Below, in pieces: positions 49,411-58,925 of a stretch of 64,000 nucleotides of DNA (position 1 is the stretch's first letter; every line of letters starts with the position of its first letter). The stretch covers positions 558,001-622,000 of the forward strand of contig CAWCZO010000011.1 of assembly GCA_963800065.1 (NCBI GenBank). The letters are read 5' to 3'. The notes under the pieces are model-generated. The model searched no databases. It was not told the origin of the DNA and saw only the letters and a program-made list of their open reading frames with translations. The translations under genes and the position numbers were made by a program. The stretch is from CAWJFJ01 sp963800065 (GTDB lineage Bacteria; Actinomycetota; Acidimicrobiia; Acidimicrobiales; UBA8190).

Positions 49411-50865
49411 TCAGGTCTCGATCCTGGTCCCGGAGATCCGGACGTCGGTGCCGATCAGGGCACCGGAGAGAGCGGCCCGGGCCAGACCGGGATCGTCGCT
49501 CGAGCCGAGGCACCGACGTCCGGGGCCGGCGTCGGCCAGGACGAAGGTGCGGGCGGCGTCCCCACCGGCGTAGCCGACGGTGGCGGTGACCACCCGGGCC
49601 GGCCCGTGGTGCTCGGCCGCCACCGCCACGGAGGCCGTGGCCGCCGCCGCCTCGGCGGCCAGGTCGGACAGCAGTGGGGGGTGGCCGTCGGGGGTGGCCG
49701 ACCAGACGGCCACCCCGGGCTTGGTCAGCAGGCCGCAGACGGTCGTGACGAGGCCGAGGGTGGCCGGTTCCCTCCGCAGGAGCGGCACCATGGAGGCGGT
49801 GGCCTGGTAGACGAAGTTGTTGAAGGGCCCGCCGGCGAAGGCCATCCCTCCCGTCACCGTCGGCGTGGCCCCGAGCGGGAGCCCCAGCTCGCGCTGTTGG
49901 ACACGGACGGCCGACGGGAAGCAGGAGTAGAGCTCGACGTGCTCCACCTCGTCGAGCGGGCGCCCGATCCGCTCGGCGGCCGCTCGCCCCAGGACGCCCA
50001 TGGCGGGCCAGCGGTGGGGATCCCGGCGACGACTGAGCGAGAGGACGTGGGTGGCGTCCAGGCCGACGAGGGGAAAGACCCACCGATCGGTGGGGACCCC
50101 GTGGGCGCGGGCGGCGCCGACCGAACACAGAACCAGGGCGGCGGCCTGGTCGACGGTCCACTGACTGGCGTGCCACTTGTTGTAGGGGAAGGCCAACGGT
50201 CGGTTCGTCACCGACGGCGTGGCCAGCTCGGCGGCCGACAGCGGCGTGGCGAAGGCGGCCTCGGGGTTGGAACGGGCCACGATGTTGAACCGCTCCCACA
50301 GCTCGGCGATCGCCGTCCGCTGGGCGTCGATCCCCTGCCCCTCGGCCGCCCCCAGGGCGTTCTCGATCAAGGCGTACTGGAGCACGGGCTGGATCAGCCC
50401 GGCATCGATCTCCGGTCGGGCGATGAAGTCGTCCTCGCGGTCCAGGACGACGTCGGGGACGGCCCCGGGCTGCGCTGTCTCGGTGGCCACGGTGCCGGCC
50501 CGCTCGGCCCGCCGGTCCCGGGCGCGCGCCTCTCCCCCCACCACCACGGCGACCTGGCACTCACCGGCGGCGATGGCCCGCAGCGCCTCGTTCACCAGGG
50601 TCTGCTGGGGGACCCCCACCCGGCCCAGGAACGTCCGCGCCGCCCGGGCCCCCACCCGCCCCGCCACCAGGCGGGCGGGGTCGGGATACGACCACGTCCC
50701 CTGGGGCACCGAGATCCGGTCGACGGCGCCGAGCAGCGAGGACGGTCCGGCGTCACCGGCCGCCGCCTCCAGGGCCGTCGCCATCAGCTCCACCGCCTCG
50801 GCGTCGCCGTGGGCCGTGGCCGCCCCCACCAGGACGGGGGTCGACGGCGCGAGGGTGGCTCTCAC
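49411..50865 (-). CDS. Thiolase-like protein lacking catalytic residues
   Basis: A 484-residue thiolase-fold protein of the acetyl-CoA acetyltransferase/SCP-x-like group. Thiolase landmarks (NEALRAIAAGECQVAVVVGGE, HVELYSCFPSAVRVQ, TVTGGMAFAGGPFNNFVYQ) are present, but the usual active-site Cys is replaced (PQQT) and GHP is GGP. It may act as a non-catalytic subunit or on an unusual substrate. GTG at 50865 overlaps the ABC gene stop (GTGA). Upstream in the run are ABC exporter genes and a BVMO. Confidence 0.78.
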   Translation of the reverse strand: MRATLAPSTPVLVGAATAHGDAEAVELMATALEAAAGDAGPSSLLGAVDRISVPQGTWSYPDPARLVAGRVGARAARTFLGRVGVPQQTLVNEALRAIAAGECQVAVVVGGEARARDRRAERAGTVATETAQPGAVPDVVLDREDDFIARPEIDAGLIQPVLQYALIENALGAAEGQGIDAQRTAIAELWERFNIVARSNPEAAFATPLSAAELATPSVTNRPLAFPYNKWHASQWTVDQAAALVLCSVGAARAHGVPTDRWVFPLVGLDATHVLSLSRRRDPHRWPAMGVLGRAAAERIGRPLDEVEHVELYSCFPSAVRVQQRELGLPLGATPTVTGGMAFAGGPFNNFVYQATASMVPLLRREPATLGLVTTVCGLLTKPGVAVWSATPDGHPPLLSDLAAEAAAATASVAVAAEHHGPARVVTATVGYAGGDAARTFVLADAGPGRRCLGSSDDPGLARAALSGALIGTDVRISGTRIET

Positions 50866-52650
50866 GGCCCCCCGCCCTGCCACGACCGCCACAGGGCGGC
50901 GTAGGCGCCGGAGGCGGCCAGCAGCTCGTCATGGCCGCCGAACTCGGTGATCCTCCCGTCCTCCACCACGGCCACCAGGTCGGCGTCGTTGGCCGTGTGC
51001 AGCCGGTGGGAGATGGCGATCACCGTCCGGCCCTTGAGCAGCCGGGCCAGCGAGCGCTCGAGGTGGCGGGCGGCGCCGGGGTTGAGAAGCGAGGTGGCCT
51101 CGTCGAGCACCAGGGTGTGGGGGTCGGCCAGGACCAGCCGGGCGATGGCGATCTGCTGGGCCACGCCCGGGGCCAGGACCGAGCCGGCCGATCCGATCCG
51201 CGTGTCGAGGCCGTCGGGCAGGGCCCGGACCGCCTCACCGGCGTCGACGGCGTCGAGCGCGGCGTAGAGCTCCTCGTCGTCGGCCCCGGGGACCACGAGC
51301 CGGAGGTTGTCACGGATCGAGGCGGCGAAGAGATGGTGCTCCTGGGTGACGAGGGCGATCTCCCGCCGCAGCCGGGACGGGGGGATGAGATGCGAGTCCA
51401 CCCCGCCCACGGTGGCCCGTCCGGCGCGCGGCGCGTAGATGCCGGCGAGCAGGAGGGCGAGGGTGCTCTTCCCCGCTCCGCTCGGGCCCACCACGGCCAC
51501 CCGGGCGCCGGGCACCGGCGCCAGGTCCACTCCCCTAAGGACGTCATGGCCCTCGTTGTAGGCGTAGACGAGGGCCCGGGCCACGACCTGCTCGTCGACC
51601 GGCTCGTCCCCGGTGGTGGGCGCCGGGTCGACCTCGTGGACCCCGAGGACCCGCGACAGCGATGCCGACGCCACCTGGACCTCGTCCATCCAGGCCAGCA
51701 GGGTGTCCACGGGGCCGATCAGCTGCTGGGCGTAGAGGGCGGCGGCGGTGACGGCCCCCACCGACAGACCCCCGCTGATGTGCAGCAGACCGCCGAGCAG
51801 GATGGTCAGGACCAGGGGGATCACGTATCCGACCTCGCTGACGCCGAAGAACACGGTCCGCAGCCCCAGGGTCCTGCGCTCCCAGCCGATCCACTCCTTG
51901 ATGTGGCGGTCGGTCTGGGCCGTCCGCGACGGTCCCAGCCGGAAGGCCTCGATGGTCCGCCCGGCGGCCACGCTCTCCTGGATGTCGCTGTTGACCCGGG
52001 CGTAGGCCGCCATCTCCCCCTGGTAGGCGCTGCGGGCGCGGCGCAGGTACCAGCGCGTCCCCACGGCCAGGAGCGGGATGCTCGGGACGAGGGCGAGCCC
52101 GAGGACGGGCGCCGTCCACAAGATGGCGGCCACGGCCAGCACCGCGGTGACGCTGGCCACCAGGAGTTGGGGGAGCCCGCGCGCGCACGGTGTAGGAGAG
52201 GTCGTCGACGTCGGTCGAGGCCCGGGTGAGCAGGTCGCCGGACCCGGCCCGCTCGACCACGCCCAGAGGGAGGTCGAGGACGCGGGCCACGAACTGCTCG
52301 CGCAGCCGGGCCAGGACGCGTTCGCCCAGGACGGCGCCGAGCCCCCGGCTCACCCCGGTGAGCGCCGTCTGCACCACGAGCGCCCCGGCGAAGATGAGGA
52401 TGGCCGTGTCGATCCGGCCCGCCCCGCCGCTCTTGGTCACGTTGTTGATGACGTCCTCGAGCACCCTGGGACCGACCAGCCCGGCGGAACTGGCGATGCC
52501 CTGGATGACGAGGACGGTGGTGACGGAGCGGCGCTGCTCGTTCAGGATCCGGCGCAGGTGGCGCCACGACGCCCGGCCCGACGCCACCGGCAGGATTCCC
52601 GACGCGTCGTAGGAGGGCGACTGGTCCAAGGCACCGGTGGGCGCGCTCAC
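50862..52650 (-). CDS. ABC exporter half-transporter, second subunit, frameshifted
   Basis: Type I ABC exporter with membrane domain then ATPase. The N-terminal part (ASGRASWRHLRRILNEQRR, then GSGDLLTRASTDVDDLSYTV) and the remaining part (SVTAVLAVAAILWTAP, Walker A GPSGAGKSTLALLLAG, a degenerate signature LAPGVAQQIAIARLVLADP, Walker B TLVLDEATS) are in different frames. The switch is between about 52165 and 52195, in a GCGCGCGCG run, with one surplus base. The ABC signature is VAQQ, not SGGQ, so this half may be the degenerate site of a heterodimer. GTG start at 52650 overlaps the previous gene's stop. Confidence 0.8.
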
Positions 52651-54372
52651 GAGGCACCTCTGGTGACGAGCCGGCGGTAGCGCGGCTCGGACCGCAGCAG
52701 GTCGTCGTGACGACCGAGGGCCAGGACGCGGCCGTCCAGGAAGGCCACCACGTCGGCGTGCTCCAGGAGGAAGGGACTCGTCGAGAGGACCACCGTCGTC
52801 CGGCCCCCCCGGATCGCGGTGCAGCCGGGTGGCGATCTCGGCTTCGGTGTGGGCGTCCACGGCGCTCGTGGGCTCGTCCAGGACGAGCACCTCGGGGTCG
52901 GCCCGCAAGGCCGCCGCCAACACGATCCTCTGTCGCTGGCCGCCGGAGAGGGTGCGGCCCCGTTCGGGGATCTCCGTCCGCAGGCCCTCCACCAGACCGT
53001 CGACGATGTCGGCGGCGGCGGCGGCGTCGAGGGCCTCGGCCACCGTCGGCCGCGGCGCCGAGGTGTCGCCGGACCGGAAGGCCGGGACGTCCACGGCGTC
53101 GCCCAGGGTGCCGGCCACGAGTTGGGGTTCGCGGTCGACCACCAGCACCCGGCGGCGCACCACGGCCAGCGGGAGGTCGGCCAGCGCCGTCCCGGCCAGG
53201 GCCACGCCGGGGCCGGGAACGTCGACGTAGCGGCCCAGGCGCGCCGCCAGGGCGCTGGCCTCCTCGGGATCGGCGGCCACCACCACGGTCATCCGTCCCG
53301 GTTCGACCACCAGTCCCGTCACCGGGTCCGAGAGAGCCCCCACCGGTGGCTCGGCCGCCGGCACCGCCGGGCGGGCCAGATCGGGACGCCGCCGCAACAC
53401 GGTGAGGACCCGTCCGGCCGCCACCGTGGCCGCCGACCAGCGGGTGGCCGCCTCGATCAGGGTCTGGACGGGCAGGGTCAGGAAGGCGGCGTAGGCGTAG
53501 AAGGCCACCAGCCGCCCCGGCGAGATGGAGCCGGACAGGACCAGATGGGCCCCGATGAAGGTGACGGCCACGAGGATGGCGCCGGGCACGAAGATCTGGA
53601 AGGCGTCGAGGACGGACTGGGTGAGGGCGGTCCGGACGGTGGCCGAGCGCACGTCCTGGGAGGCCTCGGCGTAGCGGTCGGCGAAGACCTCCTCCCCGCC
53701 CAGCCCGCGCAGCACGCGCAGGCCCACCACGGTGTCCGCCGCCAGTGAGGACGCCGCCGCCCGCGCCGTCCGCTCGGCGCTCTGCCGCCGCTCCAGCGGC
53801 CGCATGACGGGCAGGACGAGGATGGCGAAGAGCGGCGCCCCGAACACCAGAACCAGACCGAGTCGCACCGACGAGGAGAACAGCAGGGCGGCCACGATGA
53901 CGTAGGAGACCACGGCGCCGGTGGCGCGGGCGCTGACGTCGAGGAGGCGGCCGATCCGTTGGACGTCGGTGGTCCCGATGCTCGCCACCTCTCCGGCGTC
54001 GACGTGGCGGGTGAGGTCGCCGCCCAGGGCACTGGCCTGGCGCGCCACCAGTTGCTGGACCCGGACGGCGGCGGTGAGGAAGTTCGTGACGGCACGCCGG
54101 TGACGCATCACGCCGGCCACGGCCTGCACGATCCCCAGCCCGAGGACGACGGCGGACCACGTCCACAGCTCGGCCCGGTTGCGGCGGACGACGGCATCGA
54201 TGGCGGCGCCCAGCGCCGCCGGGATCAGGCTCTGGGCCCCCATCCAGACGGCGCCGAAGGCGCCGCCGCCGACGACGGTGGCGAGCTGCCGGCGCGCGAA
54301 CCAAGCCAGGAAACGCACGGGCGAACGGGTGTCGGGGTCACCGGGATCGGAGAGGGGGAGTCGGGCGAGCAA
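52647..54372 (-). CDS. ABC exporter half-transporter, first subunit, frameshifted
   Basis: First half of the exporter. Membrane domain with QLATVVGGGAFGAVWMG, VVSYVIVAALLFSSSV and an intracellular-loop region (ASIGTTDVQRIGRLLD); the ATPase has a shortened, degenerate Walker A region (VVVAADPEEASALAARLG) but an intact signature RTLSGGQRQRIVLAAAL and Walker B EVLVLDEPTSAVD. Complementary degeneracy with the second subunit is typical of heterodimeric exporters. The frame breaks near 52814-52830, at a G-run: the proper end (GGRTTVVLSTSPFLLEHADV... to stop at 52647) is one frame over. The start overlaps the BVMO end by 35 bases; a later start is possible. Confidence 0.8.
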
Positions 54373-55903
54373 AGCCAGCCAGTCTATGTGACGAGAGCTC
54401 CGCCGGACCCGGGTCCGTCGTCACCCCTTCGCCGGCGGCGGTCTCACCGGTGAACCTCACCCCGTCGTCCACGCGGCCGTAGCGGAAGGTGAGGACGTCG
54501 AGCGGGTAATTGTGACGGACACGCCAGGGCGTCCTCGTCCCCTGCCGGGGGAACGCTCCGCCGGAGCGCCGGACGTAACCCGACGAGAGGTCGAGATACG
54601 GCTCCGTGGGGAGCGACGGATCGGGCGCCACCGGCGTGCACGCCGCGTACCGGTGCTCGTCCATGTGGTTGAGGAGCCGGCTCACGTAGCGGGCCGTGAG
54701 ATCGCTCTTCAGTGTCCACGACGCGTTGGTGTACCCGAAGGTGAAGGCCAGGTTGGGCACCTCGCACAGCATGAGGCCCTTGTAGGCCACCGTCTCGGAG
54801 ATCTCGACGGTGCGACCGTCCACCATGATCCTCATCCCCCCGAGCATCTGCATGGTGAGGCCGGTGGCGGTGATCACCACGTCGGCGTCGATCACCCGGC
54901 CGGACTCGAGCAGGAGGCCCGTCTCGGTGAAAGAGGCGATCCGGTCGGTGACCACCGACACCCGGCCGTCACCGATGGCCCGGAAGAGATCGCCGTCGGG
55001 GGCGAAGCAGAGCCGTTGATCCCACGGTTCGTACTGGGGGGTGAAATGGGTCTCGACGTCGTAACCCTCCGGGAGCTGGCGCTCGACGCCTTGGCGGAGC
55101 CACCGCCGCATCAGCTTGGGGGCGTGGCGGCTCAGTTGGAAGGTCAGCCACGTGATCACCACGTTCTTCCAGCGGACGACCCCGGCGGCCGCCGACGGCG
55201 ACAGGGCCCGGCGCAGAAGATCGTCGATCGGGTCGCGACCGGGGACCGAGGCGATGTAGCTCGGTGAGCGCTGCAGCATCGTCACCCGCCGCGCCTGGCG
55301 GGCCAGCGCCGGGACCAGGGTCACGGCCGTGGCCCCACTGCCGATCACCACCACCCGCCGGTCGGTGCAGTCGAGGTCCTCGGGCCAGTCCTGGGGATGG
55401 ACGATCCGGCCCTGGAAACGTTCACGGCCCTCGAGACGAGGGATGTAGCCGGCGTCGTAGCGGTAGTAGCCGGTGTTCCCGTAGAGGAAGCCGCACGTCA
55501 TCTGCTCCGTGGTCCCGGTGTCGGCGCGCTCGATGGTGACCGTCCACCGGGCCTCGGCCGAGGACCACGAGGCGGACTCGGCGCGGGAGTGGTACCGGAT
55601 CATCCGGTCGATCCCCCGCTGGCTCGCCGTCTCACGGATGTAGTTCAGGATCGAGGGCCCGTCGACGATGGCTCTCTCCCCCGTCCACGGCCGGAAGCAG
55701 TAGGCCAGGGTGAAGATGTCCGAGTCGGAGCGGACCCCCGGGTACCGGAACAGGTCCCAGGTCCCGCCACTACGGGCCCGTGCCTCGAGGACGGCGACAG
55801 TCTTCCCCGGGCACTGGGCCTGGAGATGGCAGGCGGCGCCGACACCGGAGAGACCGGCGCCGACGATGAGCACATCGACGTGTTCCACGGCGGTTCCGGG
55901 CAT
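54338..55903 (-). CDS. Flavin monooxygenase, EthA-like Baeyer-Villiger type
   Basis: A 521-residue FAD/NADPH monooxygenase. FAD-binding VLIVGAGLSGVGAACHLQ, GGTWDLFRYPGVRSDSD, the BVMO fingerprint region FQGRIVHPQDWPED, NADP-binding VVIGSGATAVTLVPALA, and WDQRLCFAPDGDLFRA. It aligns closely with recalled EthA of M. tuberculosis, which oxidises ketones and activates ethionamide. Substrate here may be a ketone or sulfide. It follows TldE by one base. Confidence 0.88.
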   Translation of the reverse strand: MPGTAVEHVDVLIVGAGLSGVGAACHLQAQCPGKTVAVLEARARSGGTWDLFRYPGVRSDSDIFTLAYCFRPWTGERAIVDGPSILNYIRETASQRGIDRMIRYHSRAESASWSSAEARWTVTIERADTGTTEQMTCGFLYGNTGYYRYDAGYIPRLEGRERFQGRIVHPQDWPEDLDCTDRRVVVIGSGATAVTLVPALARQARRVTMLQRSPSYIASVPGRDPIDDLLRRALSPSAAAGVVRWKNVVITWLTFQLSRHAPKLMRRWLRQGVERQLPEGYDVETHFTPQYEPWDQRLCFAPDGDLFRAIGDGRVSVVTDRIASFTETGLLLESGRVIDADVVITATGLTMQMLGGMRIMVDGRTVEISETVAYKGLMLCEVPNLAFTFGYTNASWTLKSDLTARYVSRLLNHMDEHRYAACTPVAPDPSLPTEPYLDLSSGYVRRSGGAFPRQGTRTPWRVRHNYPLDVLTFRYGRVDDGVRFTGETAAGEGVTTDPGPAELSSHRLAGFARPTPPLRSR

Positions 55904-55904
55904 C

Positions 55905-57348
55905 TCAGGTGGCCGGGCTGACCGAGCTCATGTTGAAGTCGGCCACCCGCAGCGCCGGCATGGCCGTCCGGCTCTGCCAGTCGCCCCATTCCCGCGACAG
56001 CGCCCGGACCGTCCGCCCGGCTTCCGTGCGTCCGGGCCAGGACGTCGATGGGGCTCTCGTTGAAGCGGAAGTTGTTCACCGCCCCCACCACCTCGCCCCC
56101 TTCCACGAGGTAGACGCCGTCGCGGGTGAGGCCGGTCACCAGAAGGGTCACGGGGTCGACCTCGCGGATGTACCAGAGACAGGTGACGAGCAGTCCCCGC
56201 TCCGTCCGCCCGATCAGGTCGTCGAGCGGCTCGGTGGCACCGGGGAGCTCGAGGACGAGGTTGTCGCCGGGGGGCTGGGCCACCGTGCCCGAGCGCGCCG
56301 CCGCGGCGCGGTGGTACTCGAGCGCCCTCAGCCTCCCCTCCCCGATCCACTCGGTCGATCCGACGGGCAGGCCGTTGTCGAAGACCGAGACGTCGGTCCC
56401 CGACGCCGTGGCCACGACGAACGGGGCGCACTCGAGGCCCGGCTCGGCCGGGTCGCTGCGCAGGGTGAACGGCAGCGACGACAAGGTCTCGCCCAACCGG
56501 GTCCCGCCCCCGGGGGCCGAGAAGGCGCTGCGCCCGTCCTCGGCGTCGCGTCCCGAGAGGGCCTGGGAGAGCACCACCATGAGGTCGGCGGTGGCGTCGG
56601 GGGGCAGGAGCGTCTCGTAGCGACCGGCGGGGAGTTCCACCTTGCGGCCGGCCCAGGCCAGTCTGGTGACCAGGCGGTCGTGGAGGGCGCCGATCTCGAC
56701 GTCGTCGAACCACGACGTCCCCGCCCCGGCCCACGTCGAGCGGGTCCCGTCGGCGCTGCGGGCCACGAGCTGGAGGGTCCCGGCCGGCTGCTCGTGGCGG
56801 CGGCGGAGGCCGGTCGACGAACCGAGGTACGTCGTCTCCACCCGGTGCGAGGCGAATCCGGCCAGGACGTGACCGGCCGACCGGGCCCGGGCGAAGGCGT
56901 CGGCCAGGGACCGCACCACGCCGTCGATGCTGCCCTCGTCGGTCAGGACCGGTGGCTCGCCGAAGGCCCGGTCCTCGGCACCGGCCTCCACCAGCGCCAC
57001 GGCGTCATCGGCCGGCCCGGCGCCGGCGGCGTCGGCCTCGCTGGCCCGGACCAGCTCGGCGATGTCGACGGCCCCGCCGCGGCTGGCCACCCCCACCGCC
57101 ACCCCGCCGCCATCACCGGCACCGACGGCATCACCGGCACCGGCGGCCGAACCGCCACGACCGAGGAAGCTGACCACGGTGACCCGCCGGTCGCGTCGCA
57201 GGCCGTTGGTGGTGGTGGTGTTGTTGGCGAAGCGCACGTCGGCCTCACTGGCATCAGTGACGACGACCACGCAATCGTGGCCACGCGACGAGGAGAGCGC
57301 TTCCTCGATGACGTCGGACGCCGCCGGGAGCCGGTCGCCGTCGCTCAT
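55905..57348 (-). CDS. tldE: TldE/PmbA-family metalloprotease subunit, frameshifted
   Basis: Partner of TldD in a heterodimeric protease. The protein reads MSDGDRLPAASDVIEEAL through DNLVLELPGATEPLDDLIGR and GVYLVEGGEVVGAVNNFRFN, then the frame shifts near 56025-56035 (one surplus base). The correct end in the next frame is EWGDWQSRTAMPALRVADF and stops at 55905. ATG overlaps the tldD stop (ATGA). TldD/TldE process leader peptides such as microcin B17 or CcdA elsewhere; no such target is obvious here. Confidence 0.8.
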
Positions 57349-58850
57349 CGACCGGTCTCGGCCCGGGCGTTCAGGACGTTGACGCCCCGGAAGAGCGCCG
57401 AGGGACACCCGTGGCTGACCGGGGCCACCTGGGGGGGCTGACCCTTCCCGCAGTTGAAGGCGCCGCCGAGGACGTAGGTCGCGGTCCCCCCCACGGCGTC
57501 GAGGGACCCCCAGAAGTCGGTGGTGGTGGCCTGGTAGGCGACGTCGCGCAGCTGACCGGCCAGGCGACCGTGATCGATCCGGTAGAAGCGCTGACCGGTG
57601 AACTGGAAGTTGTAGCGCTGCATGTCGATGGACCAGCTCTTGTCCCCGACGACGTAGACGCCGCTGTCGACGCCGGCGATCAGCTCGTCGGTGGTGGGGC
57701 CCGCTCCCGGAGCCGGGGCCAGCGAGACGTTGGCCATCCGCTGGATGGGGGCGTGGAGGGGGGAGTCGGCGAAGGCGCACCCGTTGGACCGACCCAGGTC
57801 GTTCTCGGCCGCCATCCGCCGGTCGAGCTGGTAGCCGACCAGGACCCCCTCCTTCACGATGTCGAACGACTGGGCGGCCACCCCCTCGTCGTCGTAGCCG
57901 ACCGACGCCAGCCCGTGGGGGGTGGTCCGGTCCCCTTTCACGTTCATGGCCGGCGACCCGTAGCGCAGCGTCCCCAGTCGGTCCACGGTGGCGAACGACG
58001 TCCCGGCGTAGGCGGCCTCGTAGCCGAGGGCCCGGTCGAGCTCGGTGGCGTGGCCCACCGACTCGTGGATGGTGAGCCAGAGGTTGGACGGGTCGATCAC
58101 GAGGTCGTAGATCCCGGCCCCGACCGAGGGGGCGGCGATCTTCTCGGCCAGGAGGTCGCCCAGCCGGCCCAGCTCGGTGTCCCAGTCCCAGCTCCTCCCG
58201 GTGACGTACTCGAAGCCCCGGCCGGCCGGGGGGGCCAGGGTGCGCATGGACTCGAACGACCCCGTGGCCCCGTCGACGCCGAAGACCTCGACGACGGGGT
58301 GCATCCGGACCCGCCGTTGGGTGGTCACCGTCCCCGCCAGGTCGGCGAACTGCTTGTCCTCGACGACGGCCAGGACCATGGCCGTGACGTGGTCGACGGC
58401 GCTGTGGGCCAGGAGCCTGTCGCTCCACCCGGCCAGGACGGCGACCTTGTCGGCCACCGCCACCGTGGTGGGATCGATCTCGTAGGGCGACGACCACTCC
58501 ACCTGGCCGTGGGCCGGTTCGGCGGCCAGATCGACGGGGACGGCCAACGCCGGTGCCGTGCAGAGGGCCATCTCGACGGCCCGCCCGGCCAGGGCGGCGG
58601 CGGCGTCGGGGTGGAGCTCGACGGTGGCGGCGAAGCCCATCGACCGGTGGCGGACGACGCGCAGGCCCACCCCGATCTCGGTGTCGTCGATCGTCGTCTG
58701 GACCAGACCGTCGCGGACCACGACGACCTGGGACCGGATCCGCTCGATCCGGACCTCGGCGTTGGAGCACCCCAGTCCGGCGGCCCGCTCCAGTGCCGCC
58801 GACCTCACCTCCTCGAGGGGCAGGGCGGCGAAGGAGGGGTCGACGGCCAC
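57345..58850 (-). CDS. tldD: TldD-family metalloprotease
   Basis: A 501-residue protease subunit. The zinc motif reads TIHESVGHATELDRALGYEA (HExxxH plus downstream Glu), with LVIDPSNLWLTIHE before it and YDDEGVAAQSFDIVKEGVLVG after, and a Cys in FNCGKGQPPQVA near the C-terminus. Start GTG 58850 without a strong Shine-Dalgarno. Co-transcribed with tldE, a BVMO and an ABC exporter. Confidence 0.88.
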   Translation of the reverse strand: MAVDPSFAALPLEEVRSAALERAAGLGCSNAEVRIERIRSQVVVVRDGLVQTTIDDTEIGVGLRVVRHRSMGFAATVELHPDAAAALAGRAVEMALCTAPALAVPVDLAAEPAHGQVEWSSPYEIDPTTVAVADKVAVLAGWSDRLLAHSAVDHVTAMVLAVVEDKQFADLAGTVTTQRRVRMHPVVEVFGVDGATGSFESMRTLAPPAGRGFEYVTGRSWDWDTELGRLGDLLAEKIAAPSVGAGIYDLVIDPSNLWLTIHESVGHATELDRALGYEAAYAGTSFATVDRLGTLRYGSPAMNVKGDRTTPHGLASVGYDDEGVAAQSFDIVKEGVLVGYQLDRRMAAENDLGRSNGCAFADSPLHAPIQRMANVSLAPAPGAGPTTDELIAGVDSGVYVVGDKSWSIDMQRYNFQFTGQRFYRIDHGRLAGQLRDVAYQATTTDFWGSLDAVGGTATYVLGGAFNCGKGQPPQVAPVSHGCPSALFRGVNVLNARAETGR

Positions 58851-58925
58851 GCCCGACAGTATCCCGAGCGACCCTTCTCAGGCGTCAGCGGTGCAGGCGT
58901 CAGCGGTGAGTCGGGTCAGCGGTGT

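Noticed and set aside
51821..54304. An 827-residue minus-strand open frame over both ABC genes
   Set aside because: Arg/Gly/Ala-rich shadow frame; the ABC motifs are in the other frames, broken by two frameshifts.
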